Notes: a model not told the origin generated them from the letters alone. A stretch of 64,000 nucleotides of DNA from an uncultured Ruminococcus sp. (GCA_900539835.1 UQDR01000002.1:62001-126000), one strand, 5' to 3'. Numbered from the stretch's first letter, positions 42,799-53,986 are shown. Program-made: numbers and translations.

Positions 42799-44466
42799 AT
42801 GAAGATCAAAAAGATTCTTTCCAGCATTATAGCTGGTGCTCTTGCCATCTCAACATTGGCCAGCATTTCTTCATTCAGCACATCAGCTGAAGATGAGGTT
42901 ATCTGGACCGGTTCAGAAGACCTTGGCAACTGGGGCACAGACATTGACCTTAAAGTAGCAGGTATTCCGCTTGCTAAAAAGGACGGCATTATTACTATTG
43001 AATACGAAGACAAGGGCGGCGCACAGATTCAGATTATCAATAAAATCGGTGAAGCTTGGACTTGGACTGAAATGGAAGCTGCTGACGGCAACACATTTTT
43101 TGATACTCAAGGCGGAAAGCTTCAGATCAAGCTTACAGAATCTCAGGCTGAACAGTTTGCAACATCTAAAGCAATCTTCCTGAAAGGTAAGAATGCAGTA
43201 GTTACTAAGCTTATTTATTCAGCTCCCGGCGGATTGTCAGGAAAAACTGAAACTATCTGGAAAGGTTCAGAAGACCTCGGCGCTTGGGGCAAAGACGTTG
43301 ACCTTAAAGTAGCTGGTATTCCACTTGCTGAAGAAGACGGAATCGTTACAATTCTGTATCAGGATAAAGGCGATGCTCAGATTTCAGTAGTTAATAAAGT
43401 CGGCGACGCATGGACATGGACTCCACTGATAGCTCCTGACGGAAACGAATTCTTCACAACATCAGGCGGAAAGCTTCAGATCAGACTTACAGCTGAACAG
43501 GCTGCACAGTTTGCAACCTCAAAGGCTCTTTTCCTCAAAGGTCAGAATGCAGTAGTTACTGAAATTACTTACACTGCTCCCGGAGCTATTACACCAGACG
43601 ACAGCGAATCAGATGATTCAAGCAAGCCTGAAACAACAGGAACAATTATTAATATTGAAAACCCTGTAACAGACGCTTGGAAAAACTGCTTCCCTCAGTT
43701 TGAAATAGAAGAAGGAAAAATGACTGACGATTACATTGATGCTAAAACATTTACAAAAGACACAGCTATGGATGTAACCATTAATTACGAATGGACAGAA
43801 GACGGAGTAGCTCAGGAGTATGCTCAGGTTAAACCGGCTTCAACAGCTAACAGCTGGGAGTCCTTGTATAAATTAGGTTATCTGAATGATACTTTTGCAA
43901 AGGATACAAATGCTTCAACAAGCGGTCTTGGATATACGACTGATGATGGACAGACAGTTGGTTATGCAATAAAGAGCGACGGTTTCTTCATTTCTAATGA
44001 TCCGTCTTGCAACCAGATTAAGTTCACAATTACTGCTGAAGGCGTAAATAAGATGATTGAAGCTGCTACAGCTGCTGAAGATGCTTATGACGGTATCGTA
44101 TTCCAGATCAGCGGTATGAAAGTTACTTCTATTGAGCTTTCACAGAGCGGTGTAAGACTTGCTTCACAGCCTGCACCTATCGAACCAATTGATCCTGACA
44201 GCTCTAATCCAGCTGAAGATCCAACTGAATCAAAAGATCCTACAGATCCTACAGATCCTGAAGATCCAACAGATGATTCAGACAGCAAGGCAGATATTCC
44301 AAATGTAGACACATCTTCTTCAAAAGCTGATAATAGTTCTTCAAAGGCTGGTACAACCAACTCAACAAACAACAACGACAAGAGCCCTAACACAGGTGCT
44401 GCCGGAATAGCAATCGCAGGTCTTGCACTTGCAGCTGCTGCAATCGTTGCTTCTAAGAAGAAATAA
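42799..44466 (+). CDS. sortase-type surface protein with tandem beta-sandwich modules
   Basis: A 555-residue secreted protein. After a signal peptide (about 1-31) come two tandem, strongly similar modules of about 115 residues (about 34-142 and 150-260) each beginning W.GSEDLG.WG and containing AWTWT and LQI.LT; these look like carbohydrate-binding or jelly-roll modules. A third, different beta domain (about 275-460) follows, then an Asp/Pro/Thr/Ser-rich spacer with PTDPTD repeats, and a sorting signal: SPNTG, a hydrophobic helix and KKK at the very end. TTTGGAGG precedes the ATG. It is probably bound to the wall by a sortase that accepts SPNTG. Ligand unknown. Confidence 0.82.
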   Translation: MKIKKILSSIIAGALAISTLASISSFSTSAEDEVIWTGSEDLGNWGTDIDLKVAGIPLAKKDGIITIEYEDKGGAQIQIINKIGEAWTWTEMEAADGNTFFDTQGGKLQIKLTESQAEQFATSKAIFLKGKNAVVTKLIYSAPGGLSGKTETIWKGSEDLGAWGKDVDLKVAGIPLAEEDGIVTILYQDKGDAQISVVNKVGDAWTWTPLIAPDGNEFFTTSGGKLQIRLTAEQAAQFATSKALFLKGQNAVVTEITYTAPGAITPDDSESDDSSKPETTGTIINIENPVTDAWKNCFPQFEIEEGKMTDDYIDAKTFTKDTAMDVTINYEWTEDGVAQEYAQVKPASTANSWESLYKLGYLNDTFAKDTNASTSGLGYTTDDGQTVGYAIKSDGFFISNDPSCNQIKFTITAEGVNKMIEAATAAEDAYDGIVFQISGMKVTSIELSQSGVRLASQPAPIEPIDPDSSNPAEDPTESKDPTDPTDPEDPTDDSDSKADIPNVDTSSSKADNSSSKAGTTNSTNNNDKSPNTGAAGIAIAGLALAAAAIVASKKK

Positions 44467-44482
44467 TCTTAATTGATTGAAT

Positions 44483-44518
44483 AATAAGACTCGCTTATGC
44501 GGGTCTTATTTTTTTGCT
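44483..44518 (+). terminator. Terminator of the surface protein gene
   Basis: AATAAGACTCGC pairs with GCGGGTCTTATT (one G.T pair), followed by TTTTTTG. Confidence 0.88.
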
Positions 44519-44540
44519 TTGTTATATAAATCAAACTTAC

Positions 44541-44569
44541 TTGACATTATTACATACCTATGCTATACT
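44541..44569 (+). promoter_or_regulatory. Promoter of copA-csoR
   Basis: TTGACA 44541-44546, 17-bp spacer, TATACT 44564-44569. Confidence 0.9.
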
Positions 44570-44577
44570 AATAATAG

Positions 44578-44594
44578 ACACCCCACAGGGGTGT
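44578..44594 (+). promoter_or_regulatory. Probable CsoR operator
   Basis: ACACCCC-ACA-GGGGTGT, a perfect 7-bp palindrome located just after the -10 box, i.e. over the start of transcription. GC-rich palindromes with CCCC/GGGG arms are typical operators of CsoR-family repressors, and a csoR gene ends this operon. Confidence 0.82.
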
Positions 44595-44652
44595 TGTGTT
44601 TAAGATTGTTTTGGCAATAATAGTGATAAAATTTTAATAAGGGTTTGATTAT

Positions 44653-47181
44653 ATGAAACAAAGATTTGATGTAACGGGCATGACTTGCTCTGCATGTTCT
44701 GCTCATGTAGAAAAAAGCGTCCGTAAATTACAGGGAGTAAAATCTGTAGCAGTAAGTCTTCTGCAAAATTCGATGACAGTAGATTATGACGGCGATATTC
44801 TTGACAGCAATGATATCATTAAAGCCGTGGAGCATGGTGGATATGGTGCCGGCGTAGCAGGCAAAAAAGATAATACTGCCCCAAAATCTGTTGACGACAG
44901 CGCGAAAAAGATGAAAAATCGTATGATTTGGTCAATCGCATTCTTGATTCCTCTTTTTTATATATGCATGGGGCATATGTTTAATATTCCTATACCTGCG
45001 ATTTTCACAGGTCATAATAATATGATGATTTTTGCCTTAACACAGCTTTTTTTAACCATTCCTATAGTTATTTTGAATAAGCACTATTTTGTCAACGGCT
45101 TTAAAAATCTTGTACACCTTTCACCTAATATGGATACGCTGATAGCTTTGGGTGCAACGGCAGCCGGAGGATATAGCGTAATTCAGCTTTTTGTTATGGC
45201 GTATGCAATGGGAAGAGGCAATATGTCAGCCGCCCATGATAGTATGATGAATTTGTATTTTGAATCCTGCGGAATGATTTTAGCTCTCATAACTGTGGGA
45301 AAATATATGGAGGCACGCTCTAAAAGCAAAACATCTCAGGCTATAGAAAAACTTATAAACCTTGCACCGAAAACTGCGGTAGTTATCCGTGACGGAACAG
45401 AACTTGAAATACCCGTCGAACAGGTAGCTTTGGATGATGTATTTGTGATACGCTCAGGAAAAGCAATCACCTGTGACGGCGAAATTATTGAGGGAATATG
45501 CAGTATCGACCAATCTGCAATAACCGGCGAGAGCATCCCCGTTTCCAAAGAAGAGTCTGATACAATTATGGCGGGCACTATTTGTACCACTGGATATGCT
45601 AAAGCTGTTTGCAGAAAAACCGCCGAAAATTCCACCCTTTCACAAATTATTGCGCTCGTTGAAGAAGCATCCTCCTCAAAAGCACCGATTTCAAAGCTTG
45701 CCGATAAGGTCAGCGGTGTTTTCGTACCTATTGTTATCACCATTGCCCTTATAGCTATCATTGTTTGGCTTATAATAGGTGCATCATTTGCCTCTGCACT
45801 TTCTGTAGGTATCGCTGTCTTAGTAATCTCATGTCCATGCGCTTTGGGACTTGCAACACCTACAGCTATTATGGTCGGTACAGGTAAAGGAGCAGAAAAC
45901 GGTATTTTGGTAAAATCAGCAGAAAGCCTTGAAATTGCCCATAAAATTACCACAGTCGTACTTGACAAAACCGGTACCGTAACCGAGGGAAAACCTGTGG
46001 TTACTGATATTATCACCATTGAAGGAATAACGGAAGCACAGCTTCTTTCCTCAGCTTATCCCCTTGAAAAATCATCATCACACCCATTGTCAAATGCAGT
46101 ATGTGAATATGCTGAAAGTAATTTTAACTTATCCGCAAAATGCAGTAATTACAGCGAAATTCAAGGAAAAGGTGTGTCAGCCACAGTAGATGGAAAAACC
46201 GTACTTGCCGGAAATCTGAGATTTATGCAGGAAAACAATATAGATGTTACCGCTTTATCTCAGCAATCTCAAAGCCTTGCGAACAATGGCAAAACACCTT
46301 TGTTTTTCAGCAGAGACGGCAAACTGCTTGGCATTATCGCCGTTGCAGATACCGTGAAAAACACAAGCAAAAATGCCATTGCACAAATGAAAAACATGGG
46401 CATGAAAGTTATAATGCTCACAGGAGACAACCAGCGCACAGCAAATGCTATCCAAGAGCAGATACAAGCTGATGAGGTTATAGCCGAGGTTCTTCCTCAG
46501 GACAAAGAGGCGGAGATACGCCGTTTGCAGGAACAGGGAGAAAAGGTTGCCATGATCGGCGACGGAATAAATGACTCCCCTGCTTTAGCCAGAGCAGATG
46601 TGGGAATTGCAATCGGCGCAGGTCAGGATATTGCCATTGAATCCGCAGATATCGTACTAATGAAAAGCGATTTGCAGGATGCTGCAAAAGCCTTTGCACT
46701 CAGCAAAGCTGTAATAAAAAATATTAAAGAAAATCTGTTCTGGGCGCTTTTCTATAATTCATTGGGAATCCCTCTTGCCGCAGGTGTCTTTTATCCGATT
46801 TTCGGCTGGACGCTTAATCCGATGTTTGGTGCTGCGGCAATGAGCCTAAGCTCCTTCTTCGTAGTAACTAACGCCTTAAGATTAAAATTCTTTAAGCCCA
46901 AATTTGATATAGTCCCCTATGAAAGCATTAATGCTGATAAAACTATAGAAACGAAAGGAAATGATACCATGAAAAAAGTAATGAAAATCGAAGGAATGAT
47001 GTGCGGTCACTGCACAGGAAGAGTAAACAAAGTTCTTAATGCCCTTGACGGTGTTGAAGCAACTGTTTCTTTAGAGGATAAAGCCGCTTATCTCACCATA
47101 ACAGGCGATATTTCCAATGAAATCTTGAAAAGTACAGTAGAAGCAGAAGGCTATGAGGTGACAGAAATAAATGAAGGCTGA
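44653..47181 (+). CDS. copA: copper-exporting P1B-type ATPase with C-terminal CopZ-like domain
   Basis: 842 residues. An N-terminal metal-binding domain (GMTCSACSAHVE, Cys12 and Cys15), eight membrane helices with the CPC motif (ISCPCALGLATPTA), the phosphorylation site DKTGTVTEG, the SSHPLSNAV histidine motif and MIGDGINDSPALA are all present, so it should pump Cu(I) out of the cell. Unusually, residues 773-842 form a second heavy-metal domain (IEGMMCGHCTGRVN) of CopZ size. An AAAGGA site and in-frame ATG at 46,969 precede this part, so free CopZ may also be made. The gene overlaps csoR by 11 bp. Confidence 0.95.
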   Translation: MKQRFDVTGMTCSACSAHVEKSVRKLQGVKSVAVSLLQNSMTVDYDGDILDSNDIIKAVEHGGYGAGVAGKKDNTAPKSVDDSAKKMKNRMIWSIAFLIPLFYICMGHMFNIPIPAIFTGHNNMMIFALTQLFLTIPIVILNKHYFVNGFKNLVHLSPNMDTLIALGATAAGGYSVIQLFVMAYAMGRGNMSAAHDSMMNLYFESCGMILALITVGKYMEARSKSKTSQAIEKLINLAPKTAVVIRDGTELEIPVEQVALDDVFVIRSGKAITCDGEIIEGICSIDQSAITGESIPVSKEESDTIMAGTICTTGYAKAVCRKTAENSTLSQIIALVEEASSSKAPISKLADKVSGVFVPIVITIALIAIIVWLIIGASFASALSVGIAVLVISCPCALGLATPTAIMVGTGKGAENGILVKSAESLEIAHKITTVVLDKTGTVTEGKPVVTDIITIEGITEAQLLSSAYPLEKSSSHPLSNAVCEYAESNFNLSAKCSNYSEIQGKGVSATVDGKTVLAGNLRFMQENNIDVTALSQQSQSLANNGKTPLFFSRDGKLLGIIAVADTVKNTSKNAIAQMKNMGMKVIMLTGDNQRTANAIQEQIQADEVIAEVLPQDKEAEIRRLQEQGEKVAMIGDGINDSPALARADVGIAIGAGQDIAIESADIVLMKSDLQDAAKAFALSKAVIKNIKENLFWALFYNSLGIPLAAGVFYPIFGWTLNPMFGAAAMSLSSFFVVTNALRLKFFKPKFDIVPYESINADKTIETKGNDTMKKVMKIEGMMCGHCTGRVNKVLNALDGVEATVSLEDKAAYLTITGDISNEILKSTVEAEGYEVTEINEG

Positions 47182-47428
47182 TAAGAATAAGGTAACCAGG
47201 CTTCTTAAAACTGCCAGAGGACAAATTGACGGAATACTCCGTATGATTGAAGATGACAGATATTGCATTGACATTTCAAATCAGCTTATGGCAGCCGACG
47301 CTATTCTAAGAAAAGCAAATAAAGAAGTGCTCTCAGCACATATGAAATGCTGTGTAGCCGAAGCAATGAACTGTGAGGATTCAGACAAAAAAATCGAAGA
47401 GCTTGTCAGTCTTATTGATAAGCTATAA
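47171..47428 (+). CDS. csoR: copper-sensing repressor (CsoR/DUF156 family)
   Basis: An 85-residue all-helical repressor. The Cu(I) ligands are present with the exact CsoR spacing: Cys32, His57 and Cys61. Copper binding releases DNA. The gene overlaps the end of copA and shares its promoter, which carries a matching palindromic operator, so it should autoregulate the operon. Confidence 0.93.
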   Translation: MKADKNKVTRLLKTARGQIDGILRMIEDDRYCIDISNQLMAADAILRKANKEVLSAHMKCCVAEAMNCEDSDKKIEELVSLIDKL

Positions 47429-47433
47429 CGACA

Positions 47434-47495
47434 AATAACCCCGAAAATACGCAACTGGCTTAACAGTCGAGTGTATTTTCGGGGCTATTTTATTG
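47434..47495 (+). terminator. Terminator of copA-csoR
   Basis: Long stem: ACCCCGAAAATAC on the left pairs with GTATTTTCGGGG on the right, ending in CTATTTTATT. Confidence 0.85.
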
Positions 47496-47522
47496 ACACG
47501 AATAACACAAAAATGATATAAT
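47493..47522 (+). promoter_or_regulatory. Promoter of the XRE-membrane gene
   Basis: TTGACA 47493-47498, 18-bp spacer, TATAAT 47517-47522; the -35 box abuts the csoR terminator. Confidence 0.85.
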
Positions 47523-47593
47523 CAGCTCACGGCCGAAATCAGTTGCCTCTGTTTTAATATAATTATGAAGCAACGGAAAAGGAGATTATTTTT

Positions 47594-48610
47594 ATGGAAA
47601 AAACAACGCTTGGAAAATTTATTCAAACCAAACGGAAGCAAGCCGATCTTTCTCAAAAGGAAATGGCTGAAAAGCTTTTTGTAACAGAATCAGCAGTCAG
47701 TAAATGGGAACGAGGAGTTTCTTATCCTGATATTTCTATGATTCAAGGAATTTGTGAAGTGCTCTCTATTTCTGAGCACGAGCTTTTAACTGCAAGCGAC
47801 GATCATCGTCAAAAAGAAATTGAAAACCAAGCCAAAAGCTATAAAAAGACCATTCATATATATCTATTTATTTGTTTTCTGGCATACGCCGGTTCACTTA
47901 TCCCATGCTTCATCTCAGATGTAATTTCAAATCATAAGCCTACATGGTCTTTTATTGTCTTGACATCAGAATTAATGGTATTTTCTCTTTTAAATCTGCC
48001 ATTATTGATAAAAAAAAATAAAAGTATCTGGACATTAGCTGCTTTCTGGCTGTCGTTAATTGCCTTACTGATTACATGCAGAATACATAACGGCGGTGAT
48101 TGGCTATTGACAACTGTAATTGCCGTAACATTTGGACTTCTTGTTATATTTGCACCTTTTATCTTTAAAAGCGACTTGTTCCCTGAATTTATAAGAAACA
48201 ACCGTGGATTATTGAGCCTCATGATTGATTCATTGCTGTTGGTGCTTCTGATAATTGTTGTAACTTCAGGCAAAAATATTGACGCATTGAAGCTTTGTGC
48301 TTTTGAGATTACCTTGCCATGGGCTTTGCTTCTTACAATAAGATACTTAAAAATAAACCGTTTTTTTAAATCATCAATTAGTTTAATTGCATTTGGTATA
48401 TATGCAATTTTTCAAAGACCTGTGATGCTGACCATTCTTGAAAAGCGTCCGTTTAAATTGGAAACAGTAGACCTTTCTTCTTGGAACAATGAAGCATATC
48501 TTAATGCAAACATAATGTTCTCTATTCTTTTGATTTGCATTGTTCTTGCTTTAATATTCACCGCTGGCGGCATATTTATAGAAATAAGAAAAACGAACAA
48601 TAAAAAATAG
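47594..48610 (+). CDS. XRE-type regulator fused to a multi-helix membrane domain
   Basis: A 338-residue protein with an N-terminal Cro/C1 helix-turn-helix (about 6-60, LSQKEMAEKLFVTESAVSKWERG) and about seven transmembrane helices from residue 88 to the end. Such fusions are common in Clostridia and are thought to regulate genes from the membrane; the signal and targets are unknown. AAAAGGAG precedes the ATG. The orphan ABC ATPase gene is convergent, so it is not an obvious operon partner. Confidence 0.85.
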   Translation: MEKTTLGKFIQTKRKQADLSQKEMAEKLFVTESAVSKWERGVSYPDISMIQGICEVLSISEHELLTASDDHRQKEIENQAKSYKKTIHIYLFICFLAYAGSLIPCFISDVISNHKPTWSFIVLTSELMVFSLLNLPLLIKKNKSIWTLAAFWLSLIALLITCRIHNGGDWLLTTVIAVTFGLLVIFAPFIFKSDLFPEFIRNNRGLLSLMIDSLLLVLLIIVVTSGKNIDALKLCAFEITLPWALLLTIRYLKINRFFKSSISLIAFGIYAIFQRPVMLTILEKRPFKLETVDLSSWNNEAYLNANIMFSILLICIVLALIFTAGGIFIEIRKTNNKK

Positions 48611-48623
48611 ATATAAATGTGAA

Positions 48624-48667
48624 AAGCACCCCAAAAGTTTGACACTTTCGGGGTGCTGATTTTTTTA
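48624..48667. terminator. Terminator between the XRE gene and the ABC ATPase gene
   Basis: AGCACCCC pairs with GGGGTGCT with an inner AAAGT/ACTTT stem, followed by GATTTTTTT. Confidence 0.9.
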
Positions 48668-49366
48668 CCACTCTATTTCTTCAACATTTTTAGGGTTTTC
48701 ATTGATGATAACCTGATCGACCCTGCTGTTTTTTACCTTTATAATTCTATCCGCCATAGGAGCAATAGCCGAATTGTGAGTAATAACTATTACAGTCATT
48801 TTATTCTGCCTGCAAGTATCCCATAACAGCTTTAAGATAGTCTTTCCTGTATTATAATCCAATGCTCCAGTAGGTTCATCGCAAAGCAAAAGCTTTGGGT
48901 GCTTCGCAAGTGCCCTCGCTATAGATACCCTCTGCTGTTCTCCGCCTGAAAGCTGTGATGGAAAATTATTGGCTCTGTCCTCTAAACCAACGCTTTTGAG
49001 TACCTCAAGCGGGTCTAATGCCTCAGGACAAATCTGCACAGCAAGCTCCACATTTTCCTTTGCGGTAAGATTGGTAACAAGATTATAAAACTGAAATACA
49101 AAACCAATATCATATCTTCTATATTCCGTCAGCTGCCGTCTGTTAAAACCGGCAATATCCTTGCCATCCACAATTATTTCACCACTGCTGCAAGTATCCA
49201 TTCCGCCCAGCATATTAAGAATCGTGGTCTTTCCTGCTCCGCTTGCACCGACTATTACCACAAATTCGCCCTTTTCAATTTCAAAATTTACACCGTCTGA
49301 GGCTTTTATTGTAACCTCACCCATTTTATATTGCTTTACAACATCCTTAAATTCCACAAATGCCAT
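48665..49366 (-). CDS. orphan MacB/LolD-type ABC ATPase
   Basis: A 233-residue ABC ATPase of the MacB/FtsE-like group. Walker A is GASGAGKTT, the signature LSGGEQQR, Walker [13 protein letters not shown], and the switch His lies in [10 protein letters not shown]. These ATPases normally work with an FtsX/MacB permease that exports peptides or lipoproteins or moves energy through the membrane, but no such permease lies on either side: an LCP gene is upstream and the XRE gene downstream is convergent. Confidence 0.9.
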   Translation of the reverse strand: MAFVEFKDVVKQYKMGEVTIKASDGVNFEIEKGEFVVIVGASGAGKTTILNMLGGMDTCSSGEIIVDGKDIAGFNRRQLTEYRRYDIGFVFQFYNLVTNLTAKENVELAVQICPEALDPLEVLKSVGLEDRANNFPSQLSGGEQQRVSIARALAKHPKLLLCDEPTGALDYNTGKTILKLLWDTCRQNKMTVIVITHNSAIAPMADRIIKVKNSRVDQVIINENPKNVEEIEW

Positions 49367-49420
49367 ATATCATTGCTCCCTTGTCTAAAACAAAAGGCGG
49401 AAAAATCCGCCCCAATCAAA

Positions 49421-51085
49421 TCAATATCCGTAATTGTAACCGTAGCCGTAGGCATTGTAATCATTATATGTCTGTACAGCCTGCGGATTTTGCTTGTCAT
49501 ACTCTTCTAAGGCTTCCTTACCATATACAGTTTCAATAATTTTTCTCGTATTGGCTGTGAAGTCTGGGCAAAGCACAGAAAGTCCGTTTATAATCTCTTC
49601 ACTGAACATATTATCAGCAGGTATTCTGAGCTGTTGAATGTCATAATTCATATAATCAAAGCAGTTTAAAAGCATTCCTGCCATTTCACTTTCTGTAATA
49701 TCCAGCTTAATTTCCGGAAGAACCTCATGCAGAAGGTCATTAATCTCAACTAAGCTAAGATTTTTAGACTCATAAATAATTTCAGCAATAACTCTTCTCT
49801 GACGTTCAGTACGCTCATAATCAGCATTTCCTACATATCTCAGGCGTGCAAATGCGAGAGCCTGGTTTCCGTTAAGCCTTAACTTTCCACCCTTTGAAAG
49901 ATAGTCTGTGCCCTTCTTATTGCCGAGAATATTGTTCTGTTCCGCCATAGGAGCTTTCATTCCCTCAGCTTCTTCGTCGGTAACTTCCATATCAATTCCG
50001 TCCAAAGCATCAATAATCTTAATAAATGACTGGAAATTAACTATAATATATCTGTCTATGGAAACTCCGTAATAATCCTGAAGAGTGCTCTTTAAAAGCT
50101 CAGGACCATCAACCCAATATGCCGCATTAAGCTTTGCCTGACCATATCCGTCAATATATACCCATGCGTCTCTCATAAACGAAGTCATGGTAATAGTCTT
50201 GTTCTTCTTGTTGAGAGAAATCATCATCATAACGTCAGTGTTACCACGCTGTTCATCCTCAGTATCACGCAAATCCTCACCTATAAGAAGAATATTCATA
50301 ACATCCTTATCTTTCATAAGATCAGTCGCATTTTTCTTCAGCTTCGCCTCCAGCTCTTCCGGAGTCATTGTGTCTGATTCATCTGTGTAGTCACTGTCAT
50401 TATATATATATTCACCGTTATTTCTTTTACCGTCATATCTGCCAAACATCGAATAATAAAAATGGAATACGCAATATCCTATCAAGCACAAAACTAAAAC
50501 AGTAACTATAATAATAGCTAATATCCTTAGAGTCTTTTGCTTTCCGGTAAGAGGCTTTCCGTCTTTTCCCCTTAAAAGCTTACTGTCACGGATTTTATTT
50601 TCTGATTTGTTCTTACTGACATCATTTTGACTGTTAGTCTTATTATCCGGCTTAACAGGCATCCTCGTTTTTGTATTTCCGGCCTGAGGACGCTTCATAT
50701 TACCCGAAGCCGACGGCCTTTTTTCCCTATCTTCAGCGCTCCTTTGAGGTCTTGTATTTGTATTTGAAGCAGCAGGACGCCTTGGCTGATTCCCGTTGGG
50801 CAATGATCTTCTGTTTTCAGCAGCTTTCCTGTTTTCTATTGGTCTGCTGTTTCCGGAAGTATTCCTGCTTTCAAGTCTTGGATTGTTACGCTGAACAGGT
50901 CTTTTTGTTTGCGGTCTTTCCGATGAAGGTCTCACCGTCTTTTCCACTGTTGGTTTTGAATCTGAGTCTTTAAATCTATTATTAACTATCTTTTCTTTCT
51001 GTCCGAACACTTCTTTAAGCATATTTTGAAATTCTTCATCCTGAGCACGATTTTCTCTATTTATTGGATTCTTGTTTTCTGACAT
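49421..51085 (-). CDS. LytR-CpsA-Psr family wall-polymer ligase
   Basis: A 554-residue protein: a long basic, Asn/Arg/Pro-rich cytoplasmic N-terminus (about 1-185), one membrane helix (about 190-215, ILAIIIVTVLVLCLIGYC), and an LCP domain with FMRDAWVYIDGYGQAKLNAAY and FARLRYVGNADYERTERQRR, whose Arg/Asp residues hold the polyprenyl-pyrophosphate substrate. LCP enzymes attach teichoic acids or capsule to peptidoglycan. The tail is Tyr/Gly-rich. ATG 51085 is preferred over an upstream ATG because a GAGGTT site precedes it and the extension is atypical. Confidence 0.9.
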   Translation of the reverse strand: MSENKNPINRENRAQDEEFQNMLKEVFGQKEKIVNNRFKDSDSKPTVEKTVRPSSERPQTKRPVQRNNPRLESRNTSGNSRPIENRKAAENRRSLPNGNQPRRPAASNTNTRPQRSAEDREKRPSASGNMKRPQAGNTKTRMPVKPDNKTNSQNDVSKNKSENKIRDSKLLRGKDGKPLTGKQKTLRILAIIIVTVLVLCLIGYCVFHFYYSMFGRYDGKRNNGEYIYNDSDYTDESDTMTPEELEAKLKKNATDLMKDKDVMNILLIGEDLRDTEDEQRGNTDVMMMISLNKKNKTITMTSFMRDAWVYIDGYGQAKLNAAYWVDGPELLKSTLQDYYGVSIDRYIIVNFQSFIKIIDALDGIDMEVTDEEAEGMKAPMAEQNNILGNKKGTDYLSKGGKLRLNGNQALAFARLRYVGNADYERTERQRRVIAEIIYESKNLSLVEINDLLHEVLPEIKLDITESEMAGMLLNCFDYMNYDIQQLRIPADNMFSEEIINGLSVLCPDFTANTRKIIETVYGKEALEEYDKQNPQAVQTYNDYNAYGYGYNYGY

Positions 51086-51437
51086 ACCTAACCTCATTTC
51101 CGATGATTTGAAGATTACAGAAAATGCAATCAACGTCTTATCCCCGACAAATTAAATCCCCTTAAAATGTCATATAATAAACTTTAAAATCCTAAAAGAT
51201 TACAAAAAATACATACTATAATTATATAACAATTTAACGAAAATTACAACAACCATTTATGACAAAATTCTGTATTTTTTTATGCCAAATTTATTAACAA
51301 TAGTTAATACCCTGTTAATATTTTGATGTTTTACATAAAAGATGATAAGACTATTTTAACCATTTGACAAAATATTTTTATTAAATGTTCAAAACGGAGA
51401 TAAAATAAAAAAAGTCTGAGAAATTACTCTAAACCCC
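51086..51437. other. AT-rich divergent intergenic region
   Basis: No gene or clear structured element. It separates the LCP gene (minus) from pyrG (plus). A promoter for the LCP gene is expected here but I could not place one. Confidence 0.5.
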
Positions 51438-51466
51438 TTGCCATTTGTAAAAAAATTTGTTATGAT
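51438..51466 (+). promoter_or_regulatory. Promoter of pyrG
   Basis: TTGCCA 51438-51443, 17-bp spacer, TATGAT 51461-51466. TTGTGCAA (51501-51508) lies in the short leader. Confidence 0.75.
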
Positions 51467-51475
51467 AGTAAATAA

Positions 51476-53143
<1,668 letters not shown>

Positions 53144-53152
53144 TCAGATTAT

Positions 53153-53183
53153 AAAAGCATCTCTATATGAGGTGCTTTTTTGT
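53153..53183 (+). terminator. Terminator of pyrG
   Basis: AGCATCTC pairs with GAGGTGCT (one G.T pair, 4-6-base loop), followed by TTTTTT. Confidence 0.88.
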
Positions 53184-53259
53184 TGATCTCTTCCTCTTGA
53201 ATATATCTTCAAAAAATGTTACAATGTTTTAAATAATTATATAGAAAGCTGAGGGTATT

Positions 53260-53970
53260 ATGAGCGGCTTGCAAAAAATAATAAACCAAAGTAAAAATAT
53301 CGTTTTCTTCGGCGGTGCAGGAGTTTCTACTGAAAGCGGAATACCCGATTTCCGTTCAGTTGACGGAATCTATAATCAAAAATATGACTATCCCCCTGAA
53401 GAAATTCTGAGCCATACATTTTTTATAAATAAAACAGAAGAATTCTATAGATTCTACCGTGATAAAATGCTTTGCCTCAATGCCAAACCAAATAAAGCAC
53501 ATCTTAAACTTGCCGAACTCGAAAAATCCGGAAAACTAACCGCAGTAGTAACACAAAACATCGACGGACTTCACCAGCTTGCCGGAAGCAAAACAGTATA
53601 TGAGCTTCACGGCTCTGTCCATAGAAACTATTGCATGACCTGCCATAAAAAATATAATGCAGAATTTATGCTTAAAACCAACGGTATCCCGAAATGCTCC
53701 TGCGGAGGGATAATAAAACCCGATGTGGTGCTCTATGAAGAAGGGCTTGACAACAATACCGTCAGCGGCGCCTTGTCAGCAATCTCAACCTGTGACACTC
53801 TCATAATTGCAGGAACATCTCTAACCGTCTACCCTGCCGCAGGCTTTATAAGATATTTTAAAGGCAAAAATCTTGTTCTTATAAATCGTGATGCAACTTC
53901 TATGGATTCGTCCTGTGACCTTGTTATCCACAATAAAGTCGGTGAAGTATTAGATAAAATTAAAATCTGA
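53260..53970 (+). CDS. cobB: sirtuin-type NAD-dependent protein deacylase
   Basis: A 236-residue SIR2-family enzyme removing acetyl or other acyl groups from lysine, using NAD+. GGAGVSTESGIPDFRS binds NAD, TQNIDGLHQ and ELHGSVH contain the catalytic Asn/Asp and His, and the zinc is held by CMTCHKKY and CSCGG. No signal peptide. It ends in a hairpin shared with the convergent ferredoxin gene. The acyl preference cannot be read reliably. Confidence 0.95.
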   Translation: MSGLQKIINQSKNIVFFGGAGVSTESGIPDFRSVDGIYNQKYDYPPEEILSHTFFINKTEEFYRFYRDKMLCLNAKPNKAHLKLAELEKSGKLTAVVTQNIDGLHQLAGSKTVYELHGSVHRNYCMTCHKKYNAEFMLKTNGIPKCSCGGIIKPDVVLYEEGLDNNTVSGALSAISTCDTLIIAGTSLTVYPAAGFIRYFKGKNLVLINRDATSMDSSCDLVIHNKVGEVLDKIKI

Positions 53971-53986
53971 TCTTTGAATAATATAA

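Noticed and set aside
45336..46019. 227-residue open frame on the minus strand opposite copA
   Set aside because: It lies entirely within copA, which has every family motif; no ribosome site or sensible domain in the antisense frame.
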